Assembly: GCF_050496545.1 (NCBI RefSeq)
Contig: NZ_JBNVZV010000014.1
Location: 50,544 to 114,543 of the forward strand
DNA: 64,000 bases
From: Phycicoccus avicenniae_A
Lineage (GTDB): Bacteria; Actinomycetota; Actinomycetes; Actinomycetales; Dermatophilaceae
Reading direction: 5' to 3'
The notes under the pieces were generated by a model. The model did not search any database. It was not told the origin of the DNA and saw only the letters and a list, made by a program, of their open reading frames with translations. Made by a program: the position numbers and the translations under genes. Shown piece by piece: positions 42,644 to 51,548 of the stretch; position 1 is the first letter of the stretch, and each line of letters begins with the position of its first letter.

Positions 42644-44089
42644 TCAGGCGTCGACCCGGTGCTGGGGTTCCGTGGTGCGGGTCCGGCCGTTCGGGCCGTG
42701 CCAGGTGATGGTGCCGTCGGGTGACAGGACGGGTCGCCAGCGGCCGAGCTGCTTGAAGCGGTGATGTCTACGGCACAGGTCCTCCAGGCCGGTCGGTGCG
42801 GTCTCTCCGTCGGGCCAGGCTCGGACGTGGTCCAGGTCGCAGCGCTCGGCGGGGCAGGTGCAGCCCCACATCCGGCAGGTCCCGTCGCGGGTCTTGACGA
42901 ACTCGGTGATGGCCTTGGTCGGCTTGTACGCGCTGGTGGTCAGCGAGGCGAGGGTGCCGGTCTCGGCCTCGAGCACGGCGCGGGCGACCTCCATCGGCAG
43001 GAGCTTGAGGAGGTTGGCCAGGGTGGCGGGGTCGACCCAGCCCACGTTCGGCAGGTGCGTCCCGGACACGGCGAAGCCGGGGCTCACCTCGGCCATCACG
43101 TCGGCGCGGTCGCTGAACGACTCGGGCGACATCGTCACCCACGAGAGCTCCTCGCGTGTGGCGGGGTCGAGGTCTCCGTAGCGTGTCTCGGCGCCGGTGG
43201 TGTGGTCGATGATCGTGTCGTCGTCGTCCCAGTCGACCCGGAACCGCTCACCCGTGACCGTCTCCGGAGCCGGACGGTCGGTGACGACGGGCACCCCGAG
43301 GGTGACCTGCGCGGTGACGGTGACGTTGCGCAGGACGAGGTCGGTCAGGGCGTCGGCGCGGGACTCCGGCACGGACAGTGACTCGTCGACCTGGCGGTAC
43401 TCCCCGGCCAGCTGCTCCACCGCCGACCACATCGCCGCCGAGGTCGCGGTCGGGAGCGAGGCGAACCACTCCGACAGGCCGTCCGCACCGGCGCACACCT
43501 CCACCCGCCGGCCCGTCTTCGTCAGCGCCACGTGCACCGCGACCTGGTCCGCCGCCACCCGCGTCGCCACCCGGCGCGCCTCGGACATCACCCGGGCCGG
43601 GTCCAGGCCGGGCAGCCGCGGCGCGAGCTCGGCATCCACCCGACCGCACGCCTCCACGTCCAGACCGGCGCAGGCGTCGATGACCTTGTGCGCGCTGATC
43701 GCCGTGACCGACCCGGCCACGAAGAGGTCGCGGGTCGACGGGAAACGCTCCCCGAGCGCAGCACCCAGGGCCACCTTCCGCGCCGCCACGCCTTCGGTCA
43801 GGCCGGCCTCCAGGCAGAACATCACCCCCGACATCTGGTCCACGAACCCCACCGGGTGCACCCGCTCCGCCGGGCCATCACCCGACAACCGCGTCTCGAA
43901 CCGCGCACCCCACGCCGCCGACACCGCCACCAGGGCATCAGCACTGTTGGCCAGCCCCTGCGCCTCCCCGGCCAGCGCGAACGCGTCCTCCGACGACAGC
44001 CCCCGACCGGACTCGACCAGCTCACGACCCAGCCGCGCGCACTCATCGCGCAGTGCCGCGATGCGGCTCGAGATCGTCCCCCTGTCCAT
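42644..44089 (-). CDS. DUF222 and HNH endonuclease domain protein
   Basis: A 481-residue protein of the DUF222-HNH family, often present in several copies in actinobacterial genomes (including the 13E12 repeat proteins of mycobacteria). The long helical DUF222 region spans about 20-330; the C-terminal HNH nuclease reads FVKTRDGTCRMWGCTCPAERCDLDHVRAWPDGE and LEDLCRRHHRFKQLGRWRP, with paired Cys for structural zinc and the catalytic His in CDLDHV. The biological role is not established. A good leaderless promoter lies directly upstream. Confidence 0.92.
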   Translation of the reverse strand: MDRGTISSRIAALRDECARLGRELVESGRGLSSEDAFALAGEAQGLANSADALVAVSAAWGARFETRLSGDGPAERVHPVGFVDQMSGVMFCLEAGLTEGVAARKVALGAALGERFPSTRDLFVAGSVTAISAHKVIDACAGLDVEACGRVDAELAPRLPGLDPARVMSEARRVATRVAADQVAVHVALTKTGRRVEVCAGADGLSEWFASLPTATSAAMWSAVEQLAGEYRQVDESLSVPESRADALTDLVLRNVTVTAQVTLGVPVVTDRPAPETVTGERFRVDWDDDDTIIDHTTGAETRYGDLDPATREELSWVTMSPESFSDRADVMAEVSPGFAVSGTHLPNVGWVDPATLANLLKLLPMEVARAVLEAETGTLASLTTSAYKPTKAITEFVKTRDGTCRMWGCTCPAERCDLDHVRAWPDGETAPTGLEDLCRRHHRFKQLGRWRPVLSPDGTITWHGPNGRTRTTEPQHRVDA

Positions 44090-44094
44090 GCCTC

Positions 44095-44123
44095 ATCCTA
44101 CCGAACATCCGTATGGTTGACAA
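44095..44123 (-). promoter_or_regulatory. leaderless promoter of the HNH endonuclease gene
   Basis: On the minus strand TTGTCA (44123-44118) and TAGGAT (44100-44095) are separated by exactly 17 bases, and the ATG begins five bases after the -10. Transcription would start at or next to the start codon, so no ribosome-binding site is expected and none is seen. Confidence 0.7.
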
Positions 44124-44162
44124 TGGTCACCGCAGGTCAATCTCGTTGAGGCACAACACATC

Positions 44163-44181
44163 TGACCCAGATGCTGGGTCA
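44163..44181. promoter_or_regulatory. perfect 8-bp inverted repeat between HNH and DHFR-like genes
   Basis: TGACCCAG-ATG-CTGGGTCA forms a perfect operator-like palindrome 74 bases upstream of the HNH start and 128 bases before the reductase start. The surrounding 44090-44308 region is less GC-rich than its neighbours. No binding protein can be named. Confidence 0.55.
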
Positions 44182-44308
44182 AGCGTGCAGGTGCTCCGGG
44201 GGCTGGGCCACGCGGACTGGCGGAGGTCCTCGGGGGCCCGACCGATGAGTTCCGGAGCCCGCTCCGGTCCATGCTGGTACCCGTCACCGGACCGACCCAG
44301 GAGCACCG

Positions 44309-44860
44309 ATGTCCCGTCTCGTCACCGCCCACCTCTTCACCTCCGTCAACGGGGTCTGCGAGTCCCCGAACGAGTTCCAGTTCGGCGCGTTCGGGCCCGA
44401 GGAGGGCGAGATGATGGGGCGCGTCATCGGCCCGGTCACCGACATGGTGCTCGGCGCCACGCTCTTCCGGGAGTGGTCCGAGTTCTGGCCCACCATGCCG
44501 GCCGACGACCCGTTCGCACGGTTCGTCAACGGAGTGCGCAAGCACGTCGTCTCCAGCACGCTCACCGGCGACCTCGGCTGGAACGCCACGCGCATCAAGG
44601 GGGGCCCCGTCGAGTACGTCCGCGCGCTCAAGGAGGGGGAGGGCGGCGACATCTCGGTGGGCGGTGGCGTCGAGACCGTGCGCACGCTCTTCCTCGGCGG
44701 CGTCGTCGACCGGCTGCGCCTCACGATGCACCCCGCGGTGGGCAGCGGGCGGCGGCTGTTCGACGAGTCGGTGCCGGTGACCCGTCTCGAGCTCCTCGAG
44801 GCGGTGCCCACCTCGGCGGGCAACGTGCTGCTCACCTACGCGCTGCGGCCCACCGACTGA
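44309..44860 (+). CDS. dihydrofolate reductase family protein (RibD C-terminal-like)
   Basis: A 183-residue protein of the DHFR/RibD-C superfamily: RLVTAHLFTSVNGVCESPNEFQFG, DMVLGATLFREWSEFWP, KHVVSSTLTGDLGWNATRI, GDISVGGGVETVRTLFLGGVVDRLRLTMHPAVGSGRRLF. It binds NADPH in this fold. Members are usually uncharacterised reductases and not the essential DHFR. The ATG follows AGGAG. Confidence 0.88.
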   Translation: MSRLVTAHLFTSVNGVCESPNEFQFGAFGPEEGEMMGRVIGPVTDMVLGATLFREWSEFWPTMPADDPFARFVNGVRKHVVSSTLTGDLGWNATRIKGGPVEYVRALKEGEGGDISVGGGVETVRTLFLGGVVDRLRLTMHPAVGSGRRLFDESVPVTRLELLEAVPTSAGNVLLTYALRPTD

Positions 44861-44890
44861 CCGGCCGGGCGGCGACCGGGCCGGAGCGCG

Positions 44891-45124
44891 TCACTCGTCG
44901 CCGGCGGTGATGCGCTCCTCGGCCTGGTCGAGCCACTGGCGGCAGTGCGCCGCGAGCGCCTCGCCGCGCTCCCACAGCGTCATGCTCTCCTCGATGCCGA
45001 CCTGGCCGCTCTCGAGCCGGGCGACGAGGTCGACGAGCTCGTCACGGGCCTGCTCGTACCCGAGGGAGGCGACGTCGGCGTTGGCGTCCTCGGCGGGCGC
45101 GGGCGCGCTGCTGTCCTTCGGCAT
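44891..45124 (-). CDS. xseB: exodeoxyribonuclease VII small subunit
   Basis: A 77-residue helical protein: SLGYEQARDELVDLVARLESGQVGIEESMTLWERGEALAAHCRQWLDQAEERITA is the full XseB signature. It binds XseA to form exonuclease VII, which degrades single-stranded DNA. It lies 26 bases after xseA in the same operon. Confidence 0.97.
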   Translation of the reverse strand: MPKDSSAPAPAEDANADVASLGYEQARDELVDLVARLESGQVGIEESMTLWERGEALAAHCRQWLDQAEERITAGDE

Positions 45125-45150
45125 GCGGCGAGCCTAACGGCCGGCACCGA

Positions 45151-46401
45151 CTAGGTGCTCGAGCCGACGACGCGGGTGCCGAAGTCACCACGGGCCACGC
45201 GCACGCGCAGCAGCTCGTCGGCCTCGACCTCCTCGGGCGAGGTCACCACCGCTCCGCCGACCCGCTGGACCACGGCGTACCCGCGGTCGAGGGTGGACTG
45301 CGGCGAGAGGGTGCGGGCCTGGACGCCCAGGTGGTCGACGCGGTCGCGCTGGCGGTGCAGGCCGGCCTCGACCCGGTGGTGCGCGCGGGCCACGAGCGCG
45401 TCGACCACCTCGCGCTGGCCGCGGACGAAGGCGCCCTTGTCGGCGAGCACGGGACGACTTCCGAGCTCGGTGAGCCGGCGCCGCTCGTGGTGCAGCCGCC
45501 CCCCGAGCGCCCGGTGCCCGCGCGCCCGGGCGGCGTCCAGCCCGCGCCGCTCGGCGTCGGCATCGGGCACGATCGCCTTCGCCGCATCGGTCGGGGTGGA
45601 GGCGCGGTGGTCGGCGACGAGGTCGAGGAGCGGGGTGTCGACGTCGTGCCCGATGGCGCTGACCACGGGTGTGACCGCGGCGGCGACCGCACGCAGCAGC
45701 GTCTCGTTGGAGAACGGCAGCAGGTCCTCGACCCCGCCACCACCCCGGGCGATGACGACGACGTCGACCTCGGGGTGGGCGTCGAGCTCGGCGAGGGCGG
45801 CGGTGACCTCGGTGACCGCCGCCGTCCCCTGCACCGCGACCTGACGGATCTCGAAGACCGCGCTCGGCCAGCGCCGGCGGGCGTTCTCGACGACGTCCTT
45901 CTCGGCCGCGCTGGCCCGGCCGCAGACCAGCCCGATGCGGCGGGGCAGGAACGGCAGCGGCTTCTTGCGGTCGCGGTCGAAGAGGCCCTCCTGGGCCAGG
46001 TGCCGCTTGAGGTACTCGAGCCGGGCCAGCAGCTCGCCGACCCCGACCGGCCGGATCTGGCGGGCGTCCAGGACGAGCGAGCCGCGCTGGGTCCAGAACG
46101 ACGGCTTGGCCTGGAGGACGACCCGCGCGCCCTCGGTGAGCGGCCCGGGCATCGCGTCGAGGGCGTTGACGTGGACCGAGCAGGACAGGCTCATGTCGAC
46201 GTCGGGGTCGCGCAGGGTGAGGTAGGCGGTGCGGGCGCCGGGACGCCGCGTCAGCTGGACGACCTGACCCTCGACCCACAGGACCGACATCTTCTCGACG
46301 TACTCGCCGATCTTCATCGAGAGCAGGCGCACCGGCCACGGGTGCTCGGCGGAGGTGTCGGCGGCCTTCTCCGGGAGCGGGGGTCGCGCCGGGGTGCTCA
46401 T
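45151..46401 (-). CDS. xseA: exodeoxyribonuclease VII large subunit
   Basis: The 416-residue catalytic subunit. An N-terminal OB fold (VSVLWVEGQVVQLTRRPGARTAYLTLRD-like region, about 30-120) is followed by the nuclease core with FLPRRIGLVCGRASAAEKDV, DVVVIARGGGGVEDLLPFSNETLLRAV and VSAIGHDVDTPLLDLVADHRASTPTDAA, all hallmarks of XseA. A long helical C-terminus and the short LDRGYAVVQ segment complete it. xseB follows. Confidence 0.97.
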   Translation of the reverse strand: MSTPARPPLPEKAADTSAEHPWPVRLLSMKIGEYVEKMSVLWVEGQVVQLTRRPGARTAYLTLRDPDVDMSLSCSVHVNALDAMPGPLTEGARVVLQAKPSFWTQRGSLVLDARQIRPVGVGELLARLEYLKRHLAQEGLFDRDRKKPLPFLPRRIGLVCGRASAAEKDVVENARRRWPSAVFEIRQVAVQGTAAVTEVTAALAELDAHPEVDVVVIARGGGGVEDLLPFSNETLLRAVAAAVTPVVSAIGHDVDTPLLDLVADHRASTPTDAAKAIVPDADAERRGLDAARARGHRALGGRLHHERRRLTELGSRPVLADKGAFVRGQREVVDALVARAHHRVEAGLHRQRDRVDHLGVQARTLSPQSTLDRGYAVVQRVGGAVVTSPEEVEADELLRVRVARGDFGTRVVGSST

Positions 46402-46428
46402 GGCACCGCACTCTAGGCGCGGGCGCCG

Positions 46429-47103
46429 TCAGCCGAGGCCGGTGCGCCGCCGCGCGGCCCGGATCATCGCGCGGCGCAGGTCACGGGGCGGGACGGGCGG
46501 GGCGAGGGCCGGTGCCCCCGGCGTCGCGCGGCAGCCCTCGAGGAAGAGATCGACGTGACGCCGCCACGCTTCGGGGGCGTCGTCGCGGGTGGCCTCGAGG
46601 ATGCCGGCGACGGCGAAGGTGAGGACCGGGAGGTCCTCGGGGCTGAGGTCGGGACGCACGACACCGGCCTCCTGGCCGCGGCGGACCACCTCGACGGCCG
46701 TCGTGTAGCCCTTCTGGCGGGTCCCCTCGTGGTCACGCCCGGGGAGGCCGGCCGACTGGAGGAGGTGGGTGAACCCGCGGTCGCGCGCCTCCAGCTCGCT
46801 CATCCCGGTGACCATCGAGACGAAGGCGTGCCACGGGTCCGGGTCGGCGAGGGTGGCGTCGAGGAGGACGTCGAAGGCCTCGAGGGCCTCACCGAAGGCC
46901 TCGGAGACGAGCGCGTCGCGGTCGGGGAAGCGGCGGTAGAGCGTCGCGATGCCCACGCCCGCCTCGTCGGCGACGGCGGTGAGGGGGGCGCCGACCCCGT
47001 CGCGGCCGAAGACGCGGCGCGCGGCGGTGAGGAGGCGCTCGCGGTTCGAGGCGGCGTCGGCCCGCAGGCCGCTCGCGCCGCATCCTCCGGTCCGGTCCGT
47101 CAC
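46429..47103 (-). CDS. TetR-family transcriptional regulator
   Basis: A 224-residue repressor-type protein. The N-terminal HTH reads NRERLLTAARRVFGRDGVGAPLTAVADEAGVGIATLYRRFPDRDALVSEAFGEAL (about 17-70). The C-terminal ligand domain is typical of the TetR_N/SBD-like group. The GTG at 47103 gives VTDRTGG; longer starts would run into the intergenic operators. It is divergent from a DoxX gene, with two similar sites of 19 bases between them. Confidence 0.88.
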   Translation of the reverse strand: MTDRTGGCGASGLRADAASNRERLLTAARRVFGRDGVGAPLTAVADEAGVGIATLYRRFPDRDALVSEAFGEALEAFDVLLDATLADPDPWHAFVSMVTGMSELEARDRGFTHLLQSAGLPGRDHEGTRQKGYTTAVEVVRRGQEAGVVRPDLSPEDLPVLTFAVAGILEATRDDAPEAWRRHVDLFLEGCRATPGAPALAPPVPPRDLRRAMIRAARRRTGLG

Positions 47104-47114
47104 CCGTCGAGCAT

Positions 47115-47176
47115 AAGTGGAATAGATCCTCCGGTTGCTCGCGTTGCGCCCGACAGCAAGCGGAGGAGGGCCTCCG
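47115..47176. promoter_or_regulatory. two related operator-like sites between TetR and DoxX genes
   Basis: Bases 47115-47133 (AAGTGGAATAGATCCTCCG) and 47158-47176 (AAGCGGAGGAGGGCCTCCG) match at 14 of 19 positions in the same orientation. The second also forms a perfect inverted repeat with 9-base arms, AAGCGGAGG and CCTCCGCTT (47158-47179). They are the likely binding sites of the TetR protein. Confidence 0.6.
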
Positions 47177-47198
47177 CTTCCACGAGAGGAAGCCACAC

Positions 47199-47573
47199 AT
47201 GAACATCGCCGTCTGGGTCGTCCAGGTCCTGCTCGCCGTCGCGTACCTCGCGGCCGGTGTCCTCAAGACCACGCAGTCCCGCGAGGCCCTCAAGGCCAAG
47301 GGCCTGGCCTGGGTCGAGGACTTCTCGGACGGGACCGTCAAGCTCATCGGGGCCGTCGAGGCGCTCGGGGCGATCGGGCTGGTCCTGCCCGCCGCGACCG
47401 GCATCCTCCCGTGGCTGACCCCTCTCGCGGCCGTCGGGCTGGCCGTCGTCCAGCTGCTCGCCATCCCGGTGCACCTGCGCAGGGGCGAGAAGCAGGCGCT
47501 GCCCGTCAACGTCGTCCTGCTGCTCCTCGCCGTGTTCGTCGCCTGGCAGCGGTTCGGGCCCAACGCGTTCTGA
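47199..47573 (+). CDS. DoxX family membrane protein
   Basis: A 124-residue protein with four hydrophobic helices: VWVVQVLLAVAYLAAGVLKT, LIGAVEALGAIGLVLPAATG, LTPLAAVGLAVVQLLAIPVHL and VNVVLLLLAVFVAWQRF. This is the DoxX-like/DoxD fold, linked in some bacteria to thiol and redox functions. It is divergent from a TetR regulator and probably its target. A GAGAGGAAG site precedes the ATG. Confidence 0.88.
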   Translation: MNIAVWVVQVLLAVAYLAAGVLKTTQSREALKAKGLAWVEDFSDGTVKLIGAVEALGAIGLVLPAATGILPWLTPLAAVGLAVVQLLAIPVHLRRGEKQALPVNVVLLLLAVFVAWQRFGPNAF

Positions 47574-47622
47574 GCCGTCCCGGCGATTCGGGCCTGCGCG
47601 GGGGCCGACCTACGATGGAGGC

Positions 47623-48636
47623 ATGGCTGACTCCCCGAAGCGCGTCCTGCTCGCCGCCCCGCGCGGGTACTGCGCGGGTGTGGACCGAGCCGTCGTCACG
47701 GTCGAGAAGGCTCTCGAGCTCTACGGCGCGCCCGTGTACGTGCGCAAGGAGATCGTCCACAACAAGCACGTGGTCACGACCCTCCAGAAGCGCGGCGCGA
47801 TCTTCGTCGACGAGACCGACGAGGTGCCCGAGGGCGCCACGGTGGTCTTCTCCGCGCACGGCGTCGCGCCGGTCGTCCACGAGGAGGCGCGGGCGCTGAG
47901 CCTGCGCACCATCGACGCCACCTGCCCGCTCGTCACCAAGGTCCACCGCGAGGCGGTGCGCTTCGCCGACTCCGACTACGACATCCTCCTCATCGGCCAC
48001 GAGGGCCACGAGGAGGTCGTGGGCACCGCCGGTGAGGCGCCCGAGCACATCCAGCTCGTCGACGGCCCCGACGACGTCGACAACGTCACCGTCCGCGACC
48101 CCGAGAAGGTCGTGTGGCTCTCGCAGACCACGCTGTCGGTCGACGAGACGATGGAGACCGTGCGCCGGCTGCGCGAGCGCTTCCCCTCGCTGCAGGACCC
48201 GCCGAGCGACGACATCTGCTACGCCACGCAGAACCGCCAGCTGGCCGTGAAGCAGATGGCCGCCGACTGCGACCTGATGATCGTCGTCGGCTCGCGCAAC
48301 TCCTCGAACTCGGTGCGCCTCGTCGAGGTCGCGCTCGAGCACGGCAGCCGCGCCGGGCACCTGGTGGACTTCGCCGAGGAGATCGACGAGTCCTGGCTCG
48401 ACGGCGTCTCCACGGTCGGCGTGACGTCGGGTGCCTCGGTGCCGGAGATCCTGGTGCGCGGGGTGCTCGACTACCTCGCCGCGCGCGGGTACGAGGACGT
48501 CGCGCCCGTCGTCGCCGCGGAGGAGTCGCTGATGTTCGCCCTCCCCAACGAGATCCGTCGTGACCTCAAGGCTGCGGGCATGTCCGACAAGATGCGCCAC
48601 GACGGCTCGTTCGCCGAGGCCGGCTCGCTGCACTGA
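47623..48636 (+). CDS. ispH: 4-hydroxy-3-methylbut-2-enyl diphosphate reductase
   Basis: Last enzyme of the MEP isoprenoid pathway, forming IPP and DMAPP with an iron-sulfur cluster. The 337-residue protein has the cluster Cys in LLAAPRGYCAGVDRAVVTVE, in RTIDATCPLVTKVHREA, and in VTSGASVPEILV-region context with DDICYATQNRQLAV. Substrate-binding motifs EIVHNKHVV, FSAHGVAP and SRNSSNSVRLVEVA are all present. Confidence 0.98.
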   Translation: MADSPKRVLLAAPRGYCAGVDRAVVTVEKALELYGAPVYVRKEIVHNKHVVTTLQKRGAIFVDETDEVPEGATVVFSAHGVAPVVHEEARALSLRTIDATCPLVTKVHREAVRFADSDYDILLIGHEGHEEVVGTAGEAPEHIQLVDGPDDVDNVTVRDPEKVVWLSQTTLSVDETMETVRRLRERFPSLQDPPSDDICYATQNRQLAVKQMAADCDLMIVVGSRNSSNSVRLVEVALEHGSRAGHLVDFAEEIDESWLDGVSTVGVTSGASVPEILVRGVLDYLAARGYEDVAPVVAAEESLMFALPNEIRRDLKAAGMSDKMRHDGSFAEAGSLH

Positions 48637-48647
48637 CGGAGGCCGCG

Positions 48648-49103
48648 ATGGACGACCGGGTGGCGCTGGCCCTCACCGCGGACGACCTCGCGCTGGCCGG
48701 GCGCCTGCTCCACGAGTTCAACACCGCGTACGACGACCCGACGCCCGGGGCCGACGCGCTCGCGGCGCGACTGACCGGCCTGGTGGCCCGGGGGGAGACC
48801 GACGTCCTGCTCGGTGACGAGCACGGGGTGGCCGTCGTCCGGTACCGGCCGTCGCTGTGGAGCGCGGCCGACGAGGCCTACCTCGCCGAGCTCTGGGTGA
48901 GCCCGTCGGTGCGCCGCACGGGCCTGGGCCGCGCCCTGCTGCGGGCCTGCCTGGAGCGGGCGCGCGAGCGCGGCTGCGACCTGCTCGACCTCTCGACGAG
49001 CGAGGACGACCCCGAGGCGCGGGGGCTCTACGAGAGCGAGGGCCTGCACGCCACCGAGGGGGTCGGCGGGCCCACGACCTTCCACTACGAGATCGACCTC
49101 TGA
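48648..49103 (+). CDS. GNAT family N-acetyltransferase
   Basis: A 151-residue acetyltransferase. The acetyl-CoA site is LAELWVSPSVRRTGLGRALLRACLERARERGCDLLDLSTSEDDPEARGLYESEGL, the complete GNAT core with the R-x-x-G-x-G/A-type loop. The acceptor is unknown. It starts after GGAGG, eleven bases past ispH, and its last 19 bases overlap the convergent rmuC gene. Confidence 0.9.
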   Translation: MDDRVALALTADDLALAGRLLHEFNTAYDDPTPGADALAARLTGLVARGETDVLLGDEHGVAVVRYRPSLWSAADEAYLAELWVSPSVRRTGLGRALLRACLERARERGCDLLDLSTSEDDPEARGLYESEGLHATEGVGGPTTFHYEIDL

Positions 49104-50278
49104 CCCTCCTCGCCACCTCCGAGCGGCTCGTCGAGCACGAGCTCGGGCCGGGCGTCGGGACCGGTGACGGCGTCGATCAGCTCCTGGGCGGTCAGCGGCC
49201 GGGGGCCCGAGCGCACCGGCTCGAGGGTGTCGAGGTCGTCGGTGACGACGTCGAGGTCGCGCATCCGGCGGGCGGTGACGAGGACCCGGGACTCCAGCGC
49301 CCCGACCATCGCGTTGTAGGCCTCGACGCTGCCCTGGAGGCTGCGGCCCAGCTTGGCCGTGTGCCCGCCGAGGGTGGCGAGGCGGGCGTGCAGCTCGCGG
49401 CCGAGGTCGAGCAGCTCGCGGGCGCTGGTCGAGAGCGCGTCCTGCTGCCACGTGAAGGCGACCGTGCGCAGCAGCGCCAGCAGCGCGCCGGGGCCGACGA
49501 GGACGATCCGCTGGGCCAAGGCCTTCTCGTGGAGGGACGGCTGGGCGGCCAGCGCGGCGGCGAGCATCGCGTCGCTGGGGACGAAGCAGACGACGACCTC
49601 GGGGCCGTCGCGGAACGCGGACCAGTACTCCTTGCCGGCGAGGGCTGCCACGTGCGAGGCCAGGCCGTCGGCGTGCCGGCGCAGCAGCGCGCCGCGCTCG
49701 TCGTCGGGGAGGTCCTCGGCCTGGGCGTCGAGGAAGTGCGTCATCGGGGCCTTGGCGTCGACCACGAGGGACTTGCCTCCGGGCAGGCGCACGACGACAT
49801 CGGGCCGGACGCGGCGGTCGTGGGCGCTCAGCGCGGTGACCTGCTCGTCGAAGTCGCAGCGGGAGAGCATCCCGGAGGCCTCCAGGACGCGCCGCAGCTG
49901 GACCTCGCCCCAGGCCCCGCGCACCGACGACGAGCGCAGTGAGCCCGCCAGGGAGGCCGTGGCCCGGCCCAGCCCCTGCGTCTCGGACTCGACCCGTCCG
50001 AGCAGCGAGCGCAGGGAGCCGAACTGCTCGACCCGGTCGCGCTCGAGCACGCCGACGTGCTGCTCGACGCGCACGAGCGCGTCCTTGAGCGGGGCGAGCA
50101 GGGCGGCGGTCTCCATGTCCTCGGCGAGCGAGGTCTCGAGGTCGAGCACGCGCTCGCGCAGGAGGTCGCGCTCGGCCTCGACCGCCGCGCCCCGGGCCGC
50201 GAACACCAGCCGGGCGACCGCCCACGCCCCGAGCGCGCCGAGCACCACCCCGAGGAGAACCCACACCCATCCGTCCAT
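49085..50278 (-). CDS. rmuC: DNA recombination protein RmuC
   Basis: A 397-residue protein with an N-terminal membrane helix (VWVLLGVVLGALGAWAVARLVF), a coiled-coil region to about 130, and the RmuC nuclease-like domain: RGAWGEVQLRRVLEASGML, RPDVVVRLPGGKSLVVDAKAPMTHFLDA, VVVCFVPSDAMLAAAL, LVGPGALLALLRTVAFTWQQ. It limits recombination at inverted repeats in E. coli. The ATG at 50278 puts the helix first; the frame is open further upstream. Confidence 0.93.
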   Translation of the reverse strand: MDGWVWVLLGVVLGALGAWAVARLVFAARGAAVEAERDLLRERVLDLETSLAEDMETAALLAPLKDALVRVEQHVGVLERDRVEQFGSLRSLLGRVESETQGLGRATASLAGSLRSSSVRGAWGEVQLRRVLEASGMLSRCDFDEQVTALSAHDRRVRPDVVVRLPGGKSLVVDAKAPMTHFLDAQAEDLPDDERGALLRRHADGLASHVAALAGKEYWSAFRDGPEVVVCFVPSDAMLAAALAAQPSLHEKALAQRIVLVGPGALLALLRTVAFTWQQDALSTSARELLDLGRELHARLATLGGHTAKLGRSLQGSVEAYNAMVGALESRVLVTARRMRDLDVVTDDLDTLEPVRSGPRPLTAQELIDAVTGPDARPELVLDEPLGGGEEGQRSIS

Positions 50279-50394
50279 GGCGCGATGCTCGCAGCCGCCA
50301 CCGACAGGCCGGGCAATCCACGCCGCGGGGCCGCGACGAACAGTGCTCGACCGGCGTGACCCCTGCGCGCCCTCCCGACCGGAAGGACCCCTCC

Positions 50395-50880
<486 letters not shown>

Positions 50881-50900
50881 TCCGGCCTAGGGTCGCGGGC

Positions 50901-51539
50901 ATGCCCGAGAGCCCCGAGGAGTACTTCGCCCGCGTCGCCGCCGCGCAGGACGCTGACGGCCGCATCCCGCTCGACCCCGACGGCGTCCTCGTCTGGGACG
51001 TCTTCCCGTTCGAGACCGAAGGGCTCCGGCTCAAGCCCGGGCCGGTACCCGGCGACGAACGGGTGCGCTCGGGGGAGGACCCCGCCACTTGCCAGTGCGC
51101 GCAACCCCCCGCCCGCGGGCCCCGCGAACCCTTCGGCGTGGTCTGGGAGGACGAGAACTTCCTCGTCAAGGCGCCGCCGCCCTCCGGCGCGCCCTTGATG
51201 CTCTCGGCCGTCACCCGCGGGCACCTCGACGTGCCCGACATGGGCGCCGACCTCGCGGCGGCCTTCGGGCGGCTCCACGTCGCGCTCGTCGCGTCCGTCG
51301 AGGAGCTGCCGAGCGTCGGCCGCTGCCACGTGATGCGGATCGGCGACGGTGGGGTCCACGCCCACTGGTGGTTCCTCGCCCGCCCGGCCCGCCTGCCGAT
51401 GGTCTTCGGCTCCTTCATGGTCGACTGGGACGACTTCCTCCCGCCGCTGCCGCTCGACGTCTGGGCCGAGAACGCGGCCTTCGTCGCACAGCGGCTGCAC
51501 GAGCGGCTGGGCGGCAACGTGGTCACTGCGCTCGCGTAG
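50901..51539 (+). CDS. hypothetical protein with HIT-like HxH segment
   Basis: A 212-residue protein. The N-terminal half has FPFETEGLRLKPGPVPGDERVRS and a CQCAQPP motif; the C-terminal half has FLVKAPPPSGAPLMLSAVTRGHLDVPDMGADLAAAFGRLHVAL and RCHVMRIGDGGVHAHWWFLARPARLP. That order (hydrophobic strand, helix, then HAHWW) resembles the histidine-triad fold of nucleotide hydrolases, but the full H-x-H-x-H is not present. No function can be given. It lies 20 bases after the peroxidase gene and 9 before the NUDIX gene. Confidence 0.75.
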   Translation: MPESPEEYFARVAAAQDADGRIPLDPDGVLVWDVFPFETEGLRLKPGPVPGDERVRSGEDPATCQCAQPPARGPREPFGVVWEDENFLVKAPPPSGAPLMLSAVTRGHLDVPDMGADLAAAFGRLHVALVASVEELPSVGRCHVMRIGDGGVHAHWWFLARPARLPMVFGSFMVDWDDFLPPLPLDVWAENAAFVAQRLHERLGGNVVTALA

Positions 51540-51548
51540 GGTCGGGCC

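Noticed and set aside
44090..44308. Insertion sequence remnant in the AT-richer gap
   Set aside because: No terminal repeats or transposase fragment; a promoter and a single palindrome explain it.
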